Counted from the stretch's first letter, positions 1 to 7,045 are shown. The stretch: 12,953 nt of DNA from an uncultured beta proteobacterium (GCA_903944555.1 CAJASG010000652.1:1-12953), one strand, 5' to 3'. The notes: generated by a model from the letters alone, not told the origin. Numbers and translations are program-made.

Positions 1-1
1 G

Positions 2-172
2 CCTGTGTTGCTGGTGCAGCTCAAGCTACCAGCGCCACTGGGCGCGGATGAAATTCAGCGCCTGCGCCTTGGTTTGGGTGCCCGCGCTGGCTTGGCCGAT
101 AGCGATGATGTGCAGCTGGAGGTGTTGACGGTGGCCGCTGCCCGAAAAAATACGAAAGCCACAAGGCGCTAA
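2..172 (+). CDS. C-terminal fragment of an unidentified protein (cut by left edge)
   Basis: An open plus-strand frame enters from the left edge and runs 56 codons to a TAA at 170-172. Two features suggest real coding: about 64% G or C at third positions, and a sequence that reads as an alternating hydrophobic strand (VLLVQLKLP), a charged helix (ADEIQRLRLGLGARAG), another strand (DDVQLEVLTV) and a basic tail ending KATRR. I do not recognise the family and assign no function. It converges on the minus-strand dehydrogenase gene, 64 bp away. Without the upstream part neither length nor start can be judged. It could still be a chance frame in GC-rich DNA, because a competing minus-strand frame also covers the region. 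Confidence 0.5.
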   Translation, partial: PVLLVQLKLPAPLGADEIQRLRLGLGARAGLADSDDVQLEVLTVAAARKNTKATRR

Positions 173-236
173 CGGGGGGGGCGCTGGCGCTTCGTTCAAG
201 TCAAGTACTTCAACCTCTGTGTAGACCGGCTTGGCG

Positions 237-1001
237 TCATTCCCGCACGTCCGCCACGGGTTTGTCACCAAAATCCGGGCGCGCCAAGTAGGCCAGCACC
301 TGGCGGGCCGCATCCAGGGGGCTGGTCAGCTGACCGTGCGCGTGCAGGCCCTCAAAACTGGCGCGGTCCGGAAATTGGTTGGCCTGTGCTGTGCGCAGTT
401 GTACCTGCATGTCGGTGTCAATCACGCCGGGTGCCAGCGAGCAAACCCGGGCGCCGTTGGGTCGCAAGGCTTCATCCAGCGCCATGCAGCGGGTGAAATG
501 GTCCATGCCCGCCTTGGCCGCGCAGTAGGCCGACTGGGAAGCCATGGCCCGGCGCCCGAGCCCTGACGAGATATTGAGCACCTTGCGCGGCACCTGCCAA
601 GTGCGGGTGGCGCTTAGAAAAGCGCTGCACAGCACCATGGGGGCCTCCAGCCCCACCCGCAGGGCATGCGCCAATTCGGCGGGGGCGGACTGGTCCAGCG
701 GCGCCACGGTGGGGATGACGCCGGCGTTGTTGATCAAGGTCACACTGGCGAACTGGGTGGCATCCAGCCCTTGCAGCCAGGCTTGCAGGCGCTGAGCGGC
801 ACCCACGCCATCGGCCAAATCCTGCGTCCACTGCTCTAACGTGGCACCGCATTGGGCGGCGTGGTCTGCGAGGGCAGGGTTGGCATGGCGGGAGATGCAC
901 AACAGCGTGGCATTGCGCGCGAGCAGTTGCTCGGCCAAGGCTAAGCCCATGCCGCGTGAGGCGCCGGTGAGGATTGTGAGGTGTTGCTTGGTTGTCATCA
1001 T
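237..1001 (-). CDS. Short-chain dehydrogenase/reductase (SDR), classical type
   Basis: This is a 254-aa classical SDR, about the usual length, and should be a cytoplasmic NAD(P)(H)-dependent oxidoreductase with a Rossmann fold. Visible motifs are the cofactor-binding glycine motif TGASRGMG at residues 12-19, NNAG at 91-94, the catalytic Ser region NISSG at 143-147, the YxxxK pair Y159 and K163 (YCAAK), and a PG motif at 191-192. R17 in the glycine motif and a basic residue after strand 2 (SRH, 37-39) favour NADP(H), by inference. The overall look is closest to benzil-reductase/sepiapterin-reductase-like SDRs, but the substrate cannot be read from sequence. The start could be either of two adjacent ATGs (1001 or 998). 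No convincing Shine-Dalgarno sequence precedes them. Repeat copy A occupies most of the upstream region. Confidence 0.9.
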   Translation of the reverse strand: MMTTKQHLTILTGASRGMGLALAEQLLARNATLLCISRHANPALADHAAQCGATLEQWTQDLADGVGAAQRLQAWLQGLDATQFASVTLINNAGVIPTVAPLDQSAPAELAHALRVGLEAPMVLCSAFLSATRTWQVPRKVLNISSGLGRRAMASQSAYCAAKAGMDHFTRCMALDEALRPNGARVCSLAPGVIDTDMQVQLRTAQANQFPDRASFEGLHAHGQLTSPLDAARQVLAYLARPDFGDKPVADVRE

Positions 1002-1013
1002 TATGCGTATGTC

Positions 1014-1083
1014 GCTATCAAAATAAGAGCTACTTGCGCACGTTATACGGGCGTTTTGGCTACTATTGGCTTAAATTTTCGCG
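1014..1083 (+). repeat. Dispersed repeat, copy A (70 bp)
   Basis: This stretch aligns without gaps to 2073-2142 (copy B) with 56 of 70 positions identical by hand count. The longest shared run is tattggcttaaattt (1064-1078). Its left half also matches the inverted copy C in lolD (shared cttgcgcac core). It fills the gap between the dehydrogenase start and the end of the unknown gene at 1098. In the direction of transcription it lies downstream of the unknown gene and upstream of the dehydrogenase. I see no hairpin conserved between A and B and no open frame that would suggest a mobile protein. A similar short dispersed repeat with a gctgcttgcgc core is, from memory, common in Comamonadaceae genomes; this was not checked by search. 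Confidence 0.75.
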
Positions 1084-1097
1084 TGGCACTGCGCGTT

Positions 1098-1979
1098 TCA
1101 AAAGTAGTCCGTCTTCCAGCAGTTGCTTGGCGGATGTGATTGGTCGTGCAGCCAGTATTCCCCGCCACCCGCGAGCTTGGTGACGCCTCCGATGCTGCCG
1201 GACGGCAACACGTAGTAGCCCGCCCCCAACGACTGCGCGCAGGCTTGGTCGGCTTGCGTGCGGGTGGCAAAGCTGTCGCCGCGGAAGTCGCTGGTGGTTG
1301 CTGCAAGCTCTGTCCAGCCGCTATTGCCCTCGTCCACGGTTTTGCCGCACGCAAGTGGGCGAGGCGTGACGCAGCTTTGGGGTTTGACACATTGAAATCC
1401 GCAGTTGCGCAAATCGTCGGCGTTCTGCGGAACCACCACCACGCGACCAGCGGCTGCCCCTCTTGGCAGGTCAACCCCGGACGCGCTCACCACCAACGGC
1501 AGGGTTGCGGTGACTTTTTCATTGGCATCCAGTTGCGCGGGGATGTCAGCCGCAGAGCGCACTGCCTCTGCCGTGCAAAACGTGCCAACATGGATTGCAG
1601 CGGTTGCACTCACGCAGTCGTAAAAAATCCCATTGGCCCCGCGAATGACGGGCACGAACTTCAATACCACGGGCATGCCGTCGATGTTGGCGTCCAGCTC
1701 CACGCGCAGCACAGTGTCATTTGCCAACGACCAAGTTTTGACTCCAATGCTTGGAGGGACTGCGGGTAACGTAACGTCAGCCGGCCCAGCGGCCCTGCGG
1801 TTTTGCACGCCAAAGTCGAAAAGCGGGCGCATCAGCGCTCCAGAGTCAGACTGCAACCACGCTCCAAACCGCTCCAAATTGACGCTCGACTTGCGGGACT
1901 GCAGTTGCGCCCAGGCAAACCACAGCATTAAAGCGAGAGCCGTCGCCAAGAGCAAACCCCACCCGCGTCTTTTAATCAT
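1098..1979 (-). CDS. Unknown exported or membrane-anchored cysteine-rich protein
   Basis: This is a 293-aa protein of no family I recognise. The N-terminus is basic (MIKRR) followed by a hydrophobic helix at about residues 8-25, an uncleaved anchor or signal sequence, so the rest probably lies in the periplasm. There are eight cysteines (122, 135, 193, 197, 203, 211, 247, 287), an even number compatible with disulfides. The middle part around 105-136 (VLKFVPVI then IFYDC) faintly recalls the disulfide region of type IV pilins, but there is no prepilin cleavage motif. The last 60 residues (ACAQSLGAGYYVLPSGS, then GGEYWLHDQ and a late NCW) faintly recall C-type-lectin-like folds. Both resemblances are speculative. 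The ATG at 1979 is supported by AGGA 8 nt upstream. The gene is bracketed by repeat copies A and B, which suggests a later insertion. Confidence 0.75.
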   Translation of the reverse strand: MIKRRGWGLLLATALALMLWFAWAQLQSRKSSVNLERFGAWLQSDSGALMRPLFDFGVQNRRAAGPADVTLPAVPPSIGVKTWSLANDTVLRVELDANIDGMPVVLKFVPVIRGANGIFYDCVSATAAIHVGTFCTAEAVRSAADIPAQLDANEKVTATLPLVVSASGVDLPRGAAAGRVVVVPQNADDLRNCGFQCVKPQSCVTPRPLACGKTVDEGNSGWTELAATTSDFRGDSFATRTQADQACAQSLGAGYYVLPSGSIGGVTKLAGGGEYWLHDQSHPPSNCWKTDYF

Positions 1980-1987
1980 GTATCAAG

Positions 1988-1991
1988 TCCT
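1988..1991 (-). promoter_or_regulatory. Ribosome binding site of the unknown exported-protein gene
   Basis: On the minus strand AGGA is followed by 8 nt and then the ATG at 1979-1977. This is one of the clearer Shine-Dalgarno sequences in the window and decides the start of this gene. Confidence 0.6.
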
Positions 1992-2072
1992 AACACTTAC
2001 CAAAGTGAAGCAGCATACCCTGCAGTCCTCAATGCAAGCACGTTTCTTCTGCGTCTGAAGTGGCTTACATTT

Positions 2073-2142
2073 GCTATTCATTCAGGAGCTAGCTGCGCAC
2101 ATTCCACGGGCGTTGTGGCTATTATTGGCTTAAATTTCCGCG
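2073..2142 (+). repeat. Dispersed repeat, copy B (70 bp), overlapping the recJ stop
   Basis: This is the second copy of the repeat at 1014-1083, in the same orientation and 1,059 bp away. The right end shares ggcttaaattt with copy A, and this string contains, on the minus strand, the TAA stop of recJ (2132-2130). The match to A continues through cgcg at 2139-2142, so the last recJ codons lie within the aligned region. The run tgcgcacattccacggg (2094-2110) is found exactly, inverted, in lolD at 6601-6617. In the sense of transcription it lies at the 3' end of recJ and upstream of the unknown gene. Confidence 0.75.
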
Positions 2143-3839
2143 CCTTCGATCAGAAACTTCACCCGGCGCACACCATTCCATTCGTCGGCGTCCAGCCGGA
2201 AGGCGATGGTGACTTTGGCGGGCAGCGGGTCGGTGTGGCCGAACCAGATGCCGTCTACCGGCTGGCCCTGGTGTTTGAGCTTGAGGGACAGGTGTTTTTC
2301 ACCGACCAACCGTTGTGATAGCACTTCCACCTCTTCGCTAAAGGTGGGCGCGGCAAAGCCCTGGCCCCAGACCTCTTTGTGCAGGGTGTCGACCAAATCC
2401 ACGCGGCGGTACTCGGGGTTGAGTGGGCCGTCGGTTTCCAGGCGGCGCGTCAGCGTGGCTTCGTCCAGCCATTCCTGGGCCACCTCATTCAGACCTTGTT
2501 CGAAGTCGTCAAAGTGTTCTTCGGCAATGGTGCAGCCCGCCGCCATGGCGTGGCCACCAAAGCGTAAGAGTACCCCGGGGTAGCGCTTGGCGACCAGGTC
2601 CAGCGCGTCGCGCAAATGAAAGCCGGGGATCGAGCGCCCCGAGCCTTTGAGTTCGTGTTCCTTGCCCGGTGCGGCGCTGGCGGCAAACACAAAGCTGGGG
2701 CGGTGCAGCTTGTCCTTGATACGCGAGGCCACGATACCGACCACACCTTCGTGAAAGTCGGGGTCGAACACGCAAATGGCGGGCGGCGGCTCGTCGCCTT
2801 CGTCAAACAGGCCTTCCACAATGTTCATGGCCTGCTCGCGCATGTCGCCCTCAATCACGCGGCGCTCGCGGTTGATGCCGTCCAGCGTTTTGGCCAGGGT
2901 ATCGGCCTGGGCCGGGTCGTCGGTGACCAAGCATTCAATGCCCAGCGTCATGTCGCTCAAGCGGCCAGCGGCGTTGATGCGTGGGCCCAGTGCAAAGCCA
3001 AAGTCGAAGGTGGTGGCCACCGCAGCCACCCGGCCGGATGCTACAAAAAGGCTAGCTAGCCCCGCAGGCATGGCGCCAGCCCGCACCCGTTTTATCCCTT
3101 GGGCGACGAGGCGGCGGTTGTTGGCGTCCAGCTTCACCACGTCGGCCACGGTACCCAGTGCCACCAGGGGCAAGAGCACGTCCAGCTTGGGTTGGTTGGT
3201 TGCGTCAAACACGCCGCGGGTGCGCAACTCGGAGCGCAAGGCCAGTAGCACGTAGAACATCACACCGACTCCGGCAATGGATTTGCTCTCAAACGGGCAG
3301 CCGGGTTGGTTTGGGTTGACGATGACGTCGGCGTTGGGCAATTCGGCTGCCGGTAAGTGGTGGTCGGTTACCAGCACCTGCAGGCCCAGGCGTTTGGCGT
3401 GGGCCACGCCTTCCATGCTGGCAATGCCGTTGTCCACGGTGATGAGCACGTCGGCGCCCTGGTCGAACACGCGCTGGGAAATGGGGGCGGTCAGGCCGTA
3501 GCCGTCCACCACGCGGTCGGGTACCAGGTAGCTCACATGCTTGGCACCCAGCAGGCGCAGGCCGCGCAAGGCGACCGCGCAGGCGGTGGCGCCGTCACAG
3601 TCGTAGTCGGCCACGATGCACAGGCGCTTATCCTGCGCAATGGCGTCGGCCAGCAAAGTGGCAGCGCGGTCGATGCCCAACAGGGTTCCGGGAGGTAGCA
3701 GCTTGGCCAACGATTCGTCCAACTCCTCTTTGCTGTTGACGCCGCGTGCCGCAAACAGGCGCGCCAGCAGGGGGTGCACGCCGGCTTGCTCAAGCGCCCA
3801 AACGGCACGGGGTGGAATGTCGCGGGGGATGATGTTCAT
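2130..3839 (-). CDS. recJ: Single-stranded-DNA-specific exonuclease RecJ
   Basis: RecJ degrades single-stranded DNA 5' to 3' in RecF-pathway recombination, base excision and mismatch repair, using metal ions bound by a DHH domain. The 569-aa length fits the family. Visible motifs are DYDCDG at residues 78-83, the metal-binding DHH at 159-161, GPRINAAGRL at 285-294, and the DHHA1-type region with GSGRS (399-403), FHLRDAL (407-413) and GGH (428-430). A C-terminal OB-like part follows. The ATG at 3839 is chosen because MNIIPRDIPPRAVW matches the usual start and overlaps the upstream stop as ATGA, implying translational coupling; an upstream in-frame extension would lie inside the preceding gene. 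Residues 260-267 use unusually AT-rich codons and may be repeat-derived. The stop codon lies in repeat copy B. Confidence 0.97.
   Translation of the reverse strand: MNIIPRDIPPRAVWALEQAGVHPLLARLFAARGVNSKEELDESLAKLLPPGTLLGIDRAATLLADAIAQDKRLCIVADYDCDGATACAVALRGLRLLGAKHVSYLVPDRVVDGYGLTAPISQRVFDQGADVLITVDNGIASMEGVAHAKRLGLQVLVTDHHLPAAELPNADVIVNPNQPGCPFESKSIAGVGVMFYVLLALRSELRTRGVFDATNQPKLDVLLPLVALGTVADVVKLDANNRRLVAQGIKRVRAGAMPAGLASLFVASGRVAAVATTFDFGFALGPRINAAGRLSDMTLGIECLVTDDPAQADTLAKTLDGINRERRVIEGDMREQAMNIVEGLFDEGDEPPPAICVFDPDFHEGVVGIVASRIKDKLHRPSFVFAASAAPGKEHELKGSGRSIPGFHLRDALDLVAKRYPGVLLRFGGHAMAAGCTIAEEHFDDFEQGLNEVAQEWLDEATLTRRLETDGPLNPEYRRVDLVDTLHKEVWGQGFAAPTFSEEVEVLSQRLVGEKHLSLKLKHQGQPVDGIWFGHTDPLPAKVTIAFRLDADEWNGVRRVKFLIEGAEI
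3040..3070 (+). repeat. Possible degenerate repeat copy D inside recJ
   Basis: The plus strand reads gctacaaaaaggctagct followed by agccccgcaggca. This resembles the left half of the repeat, with gcta, an A/T-rich stretch and then agct at the same 18-nt spacing as in the inverted copy C. On the coding strand it gives a run of codons unusual for this gene (CTA GCT AGC CTT TTT GTA GCA, residues 261-267). It keeps the reading frame and, judged from memory of RecJ homologues, the protein length. The right half is not recognisable, so this is only a candidate. Confidence 0.3.
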
Positions 3840-4804
3840 AGGGTGCTCAGTAACTGGTGGGGTTGCAGGGGGGCGATGCGGCGGCGCAGGCGCTCCCAGG
3901 CGCTCAAGGGTTGTGCTTCCAGTGTCACGGAGCCCGTGTCGCTGCACAGGGTCACGCGCACCGGCTCACCCTGTGCCAGGCGCTGCACGTCATGCGCCAG
4001 GGTAGAGGCGTCCAGCGCATGCCAGGCCAGGGCCCAGCCAGCGGGGTCATCGTTCAAGGCGGGTACCCGCAACGCATCGCGCACGGAGCAGGTCGGGGCG
4101 CTGGCTGCGTGGGTGGCCGTCGGCGTCGGGCTGTACGTGCCCGTGCCACTGACCCAGAACGCATTCACGATGGGCAGGCGGAACTGGGTGCGCTGGTCAT
4201 TCACCGGGTGGGTGTAGAGCAGCATTTGCATTTCATTTTGCAGCCGCCGCAAGGGCTTGGCCTGGGGCTGGCGTGGCATCCAGGCGTCCACCGAGCGGCC
4301 GGCCACGCGGTCCAGCGAGGCGGTTGGCAGGCCGACAAAGGCTGCGCCGTGCGCCAACCAGCGGGTGCTGGACTGTCCTGCGGTGGGGGCAATGAGGGTG
4401 ATGCCGTCTTCGGCAAAGTAGGGCTGCATGGCCATGAACAGGGTGGCCGCGTCCCGGGGTGTCAGCCCGAGTTGCAGCGGGTCGGACATTTCGACATGGT
4501 CCGACTGCACGTTCCAGTGGCACGGGGTGATCCAGGCCCAGCCATCCAGGCCGTGCAATGTGGTCAGGCCCAGTTGGTGCGCCTCGTGGGCGGCCCACGG
4601 AATGAGCCCGTCGGCCCCCTCCAGGCCCATGGATTGGGCCAATACCCGCTCAAACACGGGCGTCAGGTCGTTGGCCTGACCTTGCAGCCGTGCGCCAATG
4701 CCCATGCGTTGCAGCAGTTGGGCCAAATGGGGCAATCCCAGGCGGGTCAGCGCCTCCCGGGCCAGGGGGCCGGGCGGGGCTGCGTAAGAGATCAGGGTGT
4801 GCAT
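3836..4804 (-). CDS. RpfE-like conserved protein (COG4255) upstream of recJ
   Basis: This is a 322-aa protein that I place in the RpfE/COG4255 family, sometimes annotated as a phosphoglycerate-mutase-like or 'RpfE-type regulatory' protein. Its molecular function is not established. Diagnostic are the stretch LLYTHPVNDQRTQFRLPIVN and the following FWVSGTG (about residues 216-242), plus an N-terminal part with HWNVQSDHVEM and DPLQLGLTP (about 97-115). There is no signal peptide or membrane segment. In Xanthomonas, rpfE is likewise found near recJ, so the arrangement supports the call. The start at 4804 (MHTLISYAAPPG) is preferred because the in-frame extension to 4879 would overlap lolC. The stop overlaps the recJ start as ATGA, so the two genes should be co-transcribed. 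The lolC gene diverges 58 bp away. Confidence 0.8.
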   Translation of the reverse strand: MHTLISYAAPPGPLAREALTRLGLPHLAQLLQRMGIGARLQGQANDLTPVFERVLAQSMGLEGADGLIPWAAHEAHQLGLTTLHGLDGWAWITPCHWNVQSDHVEMSDPLQLGLTPRDAATLFMAMQPYFAEDGITLIAPTAGQSSTRWLAHGAAFVGLPTASLDRVAGRSVDAWMPRQPQAKPLRRLQNEMQMLLYTHPVNDQRTQFRLPIVNAFWVSGTGTYSPTPTATHAASAPTCSVRDALRVPALNDDPAGWALAWHALDASTLAHDVQRLAQGEPVRVTLCSDTGSVTLEAQPLSAWERLRRRIAPLQPHQLLSTL

Positions 4805-4862
4805 AGGCCTATTGTCAGTGAACGCAACGGCTGCCGCGGCGCAGGTGCCACAATTCAGGGCA

Positions 4863-6137
4863 ATGAAAAACCCCTTCATCCAACAAATACCTTACGAGCT
4901 GCTGATCGGCTGGCGCTACACCCGCGCGGGCCGGGCCACGCGGCGCAACGGATTTATCTCCTTCATCTCGGGCGTCTCCATGTTGGGCATTGCGCTTGGT
5001 GTGGCGGCCCTGATCATCGTTTTGAGCGTGATGAACGGCTTTCAAAAGGAGGTGCGTGACCGCATGCTGGGTGTGGTGTCGCACATTGAGGTCTACGCTG
5101 CGGGCGGGCAGGCCTTGGCCGATGTCAACGTCACGCTGGCGCAAACCCGGGCGCACCCCGAGGTGATTGGTGCCGCGCCGTTCATCGCCGCCCAGGCCTT
5201 GCTGGCCCGGGGGGAGGACATGAAAGGCGTGATGGTGCGCGGCATTGACCCCGCGCTGGAGCCTGGGGTGACCGATCTGGCCGCCGGGGCCCAGTCGGCG
5301 GTGCTGAACCAGCTGGTGCCGGGGGGCTTTGGCATTGTGCTGGGCTCGGAGCTGGCGCGCTCGCTGGGCGTGCGCACCGGCGACAAGGTCACGTTGGTGG
5401 CGCCCAGCGGCCAAGTCACCCCCGCGGGGGTGGTGCCACGGTTGAAACAAATGACGGTGATGGGCACCTTTGACTCCGGCCATTTTGAATACGACTCGGC
5501 CATGGCCTTCACCCACTGGGAAGATGCCGCCAAAGTCTTCCGCCTGGAAGGCCCCTCGGGCGTGCGCCTGAAACTGCGCGACCTGCACCAAGCGCGCCAA
5601 GTGGCCGATGAACTCAGCCGCACTTTAAGCGGGGACTTGTACCTGCGCGACTGGACCCGCCAAAACCGCACCTGGTTTGCTGCGGTGCAGGTGGAAAAAC
5701 GGATGATGTTCATCATCCTGACCCTGATCGTGGCGGTGGCGGCTTTCAATCTGGTGAGCACGCTGGTCATGTCGGTGACGGACAAGCGCGCCGACATCGC
5801 CATTTTGCGCACCCTGGGCGCCAGCCCGGGCAGCATCATGGGCATTTTTGTGGTGCAAGGCGCCATGGTCGGGGTGATGGGTACCCTGGCCGGCTTGCTG
5901 CTGGGCTTGGGCGTGGCTTACAACATTGATGTGATCGTGCCTGCGCTGGAACAGGCGCTGGGCGCCAGCTTTTTGCCCAAAGACATTTACCTGATCAGCC
6001 GCATGCCCAGTGAGCCACAGCAGTCTGATATTTTGCCGGTGGCCATCATTGCGCTGGTCTTGGCCTTTGTGGCCACCCTGTACCCCAGCTGGCACGCCAG
6101 CCGCGTGAACCCTGCTGAGGCATTGCGTTATGAATAG
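4863..6137 (+). CDS. lolC: Lipoprotein-releasing ABC permease, LolC/LolF type
   Basis: This inner-membrane permease works with LolD to extract outer-membrane lipoproteins and pass them to the periplasmic chaperone LolA. The 424-aa length is typical. The N-terminal part ([14 protein letters not shown], residues 11-24) is the family signature. TM1 spans about 31-55, a large periplasmic domain runs to about 280, and three further TM segments lie near 281-305, 327-352 and 390-408, with cytoplasmic coupling sequence [15 protein letters not shown] (308-322). The proline-bounded loop [14 protein letters not shown] (179-192) looks like the LolC 'Hook' that grips LolA. The ATG at 4863 matches the usual N-terminus; its Shine-Dalgarno is weak. 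The 3' end overlaps lolD by 8 nt. No second permease (lolE) follows, so this may be a LolF-like single permease acting as a homodimer (inference). Confidence 0.95.
   Translation: MKNPFIQQIPYELLIGWRYTRAGRATRRNGFISFISGVSMLGIALGVAALIIVLSVMNGFQKEVRDRMLGVVSHIEVYAAGGQALADVNVTLAQTRAHPEVIGAAPFIAAQALLARGEDMKGVMVRGIDPALEPGVTDLAAGAQSAVLNQLVPGGFGIVLGSELARSLGVRTGDKVTLVAPSGQVTPAGVVPRLKQMTVMGTFDSGHFEYDSAMAFTHWEDAAKVFRLEGPSGVRLKLRDLHQARQVADELSRTLSGDLYLRDWTRQNRTWFAAVQVEKRMMFIILTLIVAVAAFNLVSTLVMSVTDKRADIAILRTLGASPGSIMGIFVVQGAMVGVMGTLAGLLLGLGVAYNIDVIVPALEQALGASFLPKDIYLISRMPSEPQQSDILPVAIIALVLAFVATLYPSWHASRVNPAEALRYE
6117..6120 (+). promoter_or_regulatory. Ribosome binding site of lolD inside lolC
   Basis: GAGG lies 9 nt before the ATG at 6130, within the last codons of lolC. 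It supports the upstream lolD start despite the unusually long N-terminus that results, and fits coupled translation. Confidence 0.5.
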
Positions 6138-6930
6138 AGAAACTACCGCCGCCGCTGGGGCTAACCCCGTCATTTCTGCGGCCTTGGGTGCTGCCCAGTA
6201 CCGCATGGTGGCTGGCCTGACCACCGCGCCCCCAGCCGTCAATCCATCCGCCGAAGTGGTGTTGAGCGCCTACGGCCTGACCAAGCGCTTTACCGAAGGG
6301 CGCTTGGATGTGACGGTGTTGCAGGGTGTGGACCTGCAAATTCGCCGGGGTGAAACGCTGGCCATCGTGGGCACGTCCGGCTCCGGAAAAAGCACGCTGC
6401 TGCATTTGTTGGGCGGCTTGGACGCACCCACCAGCGGCCGGGTGGAGCTGTTCGGAAAAAACCTGGCCGCCTCCAGCCCAGCGCAGCAGGGGCAGCTGCG
6501 CAACCGGCACCTGGGCTTTGTGTACCAGTTTCACCATTTACTGCCCGAGTTCAGTGCCCTGGAAAACGTGGCCATGCCACTGACAATTAGGCGTCTAGCC
6601 CCCGTGGAATGTGCGCAAGCAGCTATGAAAATGCTAGCAAGCGTGGGCCTGCAGGACCGGGCTCACCACCGTCCCTCCGAACTCTCAGGCGGGGAGCGCC
6701 AGCGCGTGGCAATTGCGCGGGCATTGGTGACCAACCCCGACTGCGTGCTGGCCGACGAGCCCACCGGCAACCTGGACCGCACGACCGCTGATGGCGTTTT
6801 TGACCTCATGCTGGAGTTGTCCAGTAGCAAGGGAACCGCGTTTGTGGTGGTGACCCACGACGCGGCCTTGGCCGCCCGTTGCACGCGCCAGCTACAGTTG
6901 GTGCAAGGAAAATTCTTGGTCGGCGGGTAG
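6130..6930 (+). CDS. lolD: Lipoprotein-releasing ABC transporter ATPase LolD
   Basis: This cytoplasmic ATPase drives lipoprotein release by the Lol permease. All ABC motifs are present: Walker [10 protein letters not shown] at residues 81-89, Q-loop Q133, signature LSGGERQ 185-191, Walker B CVLADEP 205-211 with catalytic E210, D-loop NLD 214-216 and H-loop H243. [14 protein letters not shown] (90-103) and [17 protein letters not shown] (134-150) are characteristic of LolD. The protein is 266 aa against about 230 usual. The excess is an alanine-rich N-terminal extension of about 40 residues with no recognisable domain; M26 (6205) is an alternative start. Residues 152-170, in the helical subdomain, are encoded by an inverted copy of the dispersed repeat and use rare codons (AGG, CTA, TGT) unlike the rest of the gene. 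Confidence 0.96.
   Translation: MNRETTAAAGANPVISAALGAAQYRMVAGLTTAPPAVNPSAEVVLSAYGLTKRFTEGRLDVTVLQGVDLQIRRGETLAIVGTSGSGKSTLLHLLGGLDAPTSGRVELFGKNLAASSPAQQGQLRNRHLGFVYQFHHLLPEFSALENVAMPLTIRRLAPVECAQAAMKMLASVGLQDRAHHRPSELSGGERQRVAIARALVTNPDCVLADEPTGNLDRTTADGVFDLMLELSSSKGTAFVVVTHDAALAARCTRQLQLVQGKFLVGG
6584..6638 (-). repeat. Dispersed repeat, copy C, inverted and inside lolD
   Basis: The minus strand reads gctagcattttcatagctg followed by cttgcgcacattccacggg and then ggctagacgcctaatt. It shares the exact 17-mer tgcgcacattccacggg with copy B (6601-6617 here), and gct.cttgcgcac with copy A. The right part (ggctagacgcctaatt) differs from A and B, so it appears to belong to another subtype. It encodes LolD residues 152-170. 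Compared with E. coli LolD recalled from memory, the segment between AMPL and VGL has the same length in both, so the element seems to replace coding sequence rather than add to it. Confidence 0.65.
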
Positions 6931-7041
6931 TTGAAGGTGTCTTTCGGTTTGCTGACGATGCGGCCCTTCACCTGGTAAAGCGAGGGTTTTTCGGGGGACC
7001 GTTTCCAAAGTTGGGGACTAAGCTCCACTAATTTTGAATTT

Positions 7042-7045
7042 GGAG
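7042..7045 (+). promoter_or_regulatory. Ribosome binding site of the substrate-binding protein gene
   Basis: GGAG is followed by 7 nt and the ATG at 7053. It is the best Shine-Dalgarno match in the window and suits a strongly expressed periplasmic protein. The 122-bp gap upstream (6931-7052) holds no promoter or terminator that I can call with confidence. Confidence 0.65.

Noticed and set aside
194..214. Imperfect inverted repeat (gttcaagt / acttcaac with a 5-nt loop) between the two convergent genes at the left edge.
   Set aside because: One mismatch in a weak AT-containing stem and no T-run on either side, so it does not qualify as a rho-independent terminator.
1042..1047. TATAAC on the minus strand within repeat A as a -10 box for the dehydrogenase gene.
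   Set aside because: No -35 match at 16-18 bp, and the hexamer is not conserved in copy B.
4805..4862. Possible promoter boxes (such as TTGTCA at 4812) in the divergent rpfE-lolC gap.
   Set aside because: No -10 box at acceptable spacing on either strand.
3857..5059. A 400-codon plus-strand open frame antisense to the rpfE-like gene.
   Set aside because: It crosses the well-supported rpfE-like gene and the lolC start, and has no domain signature. Long antisense frames are expected at this GC content.
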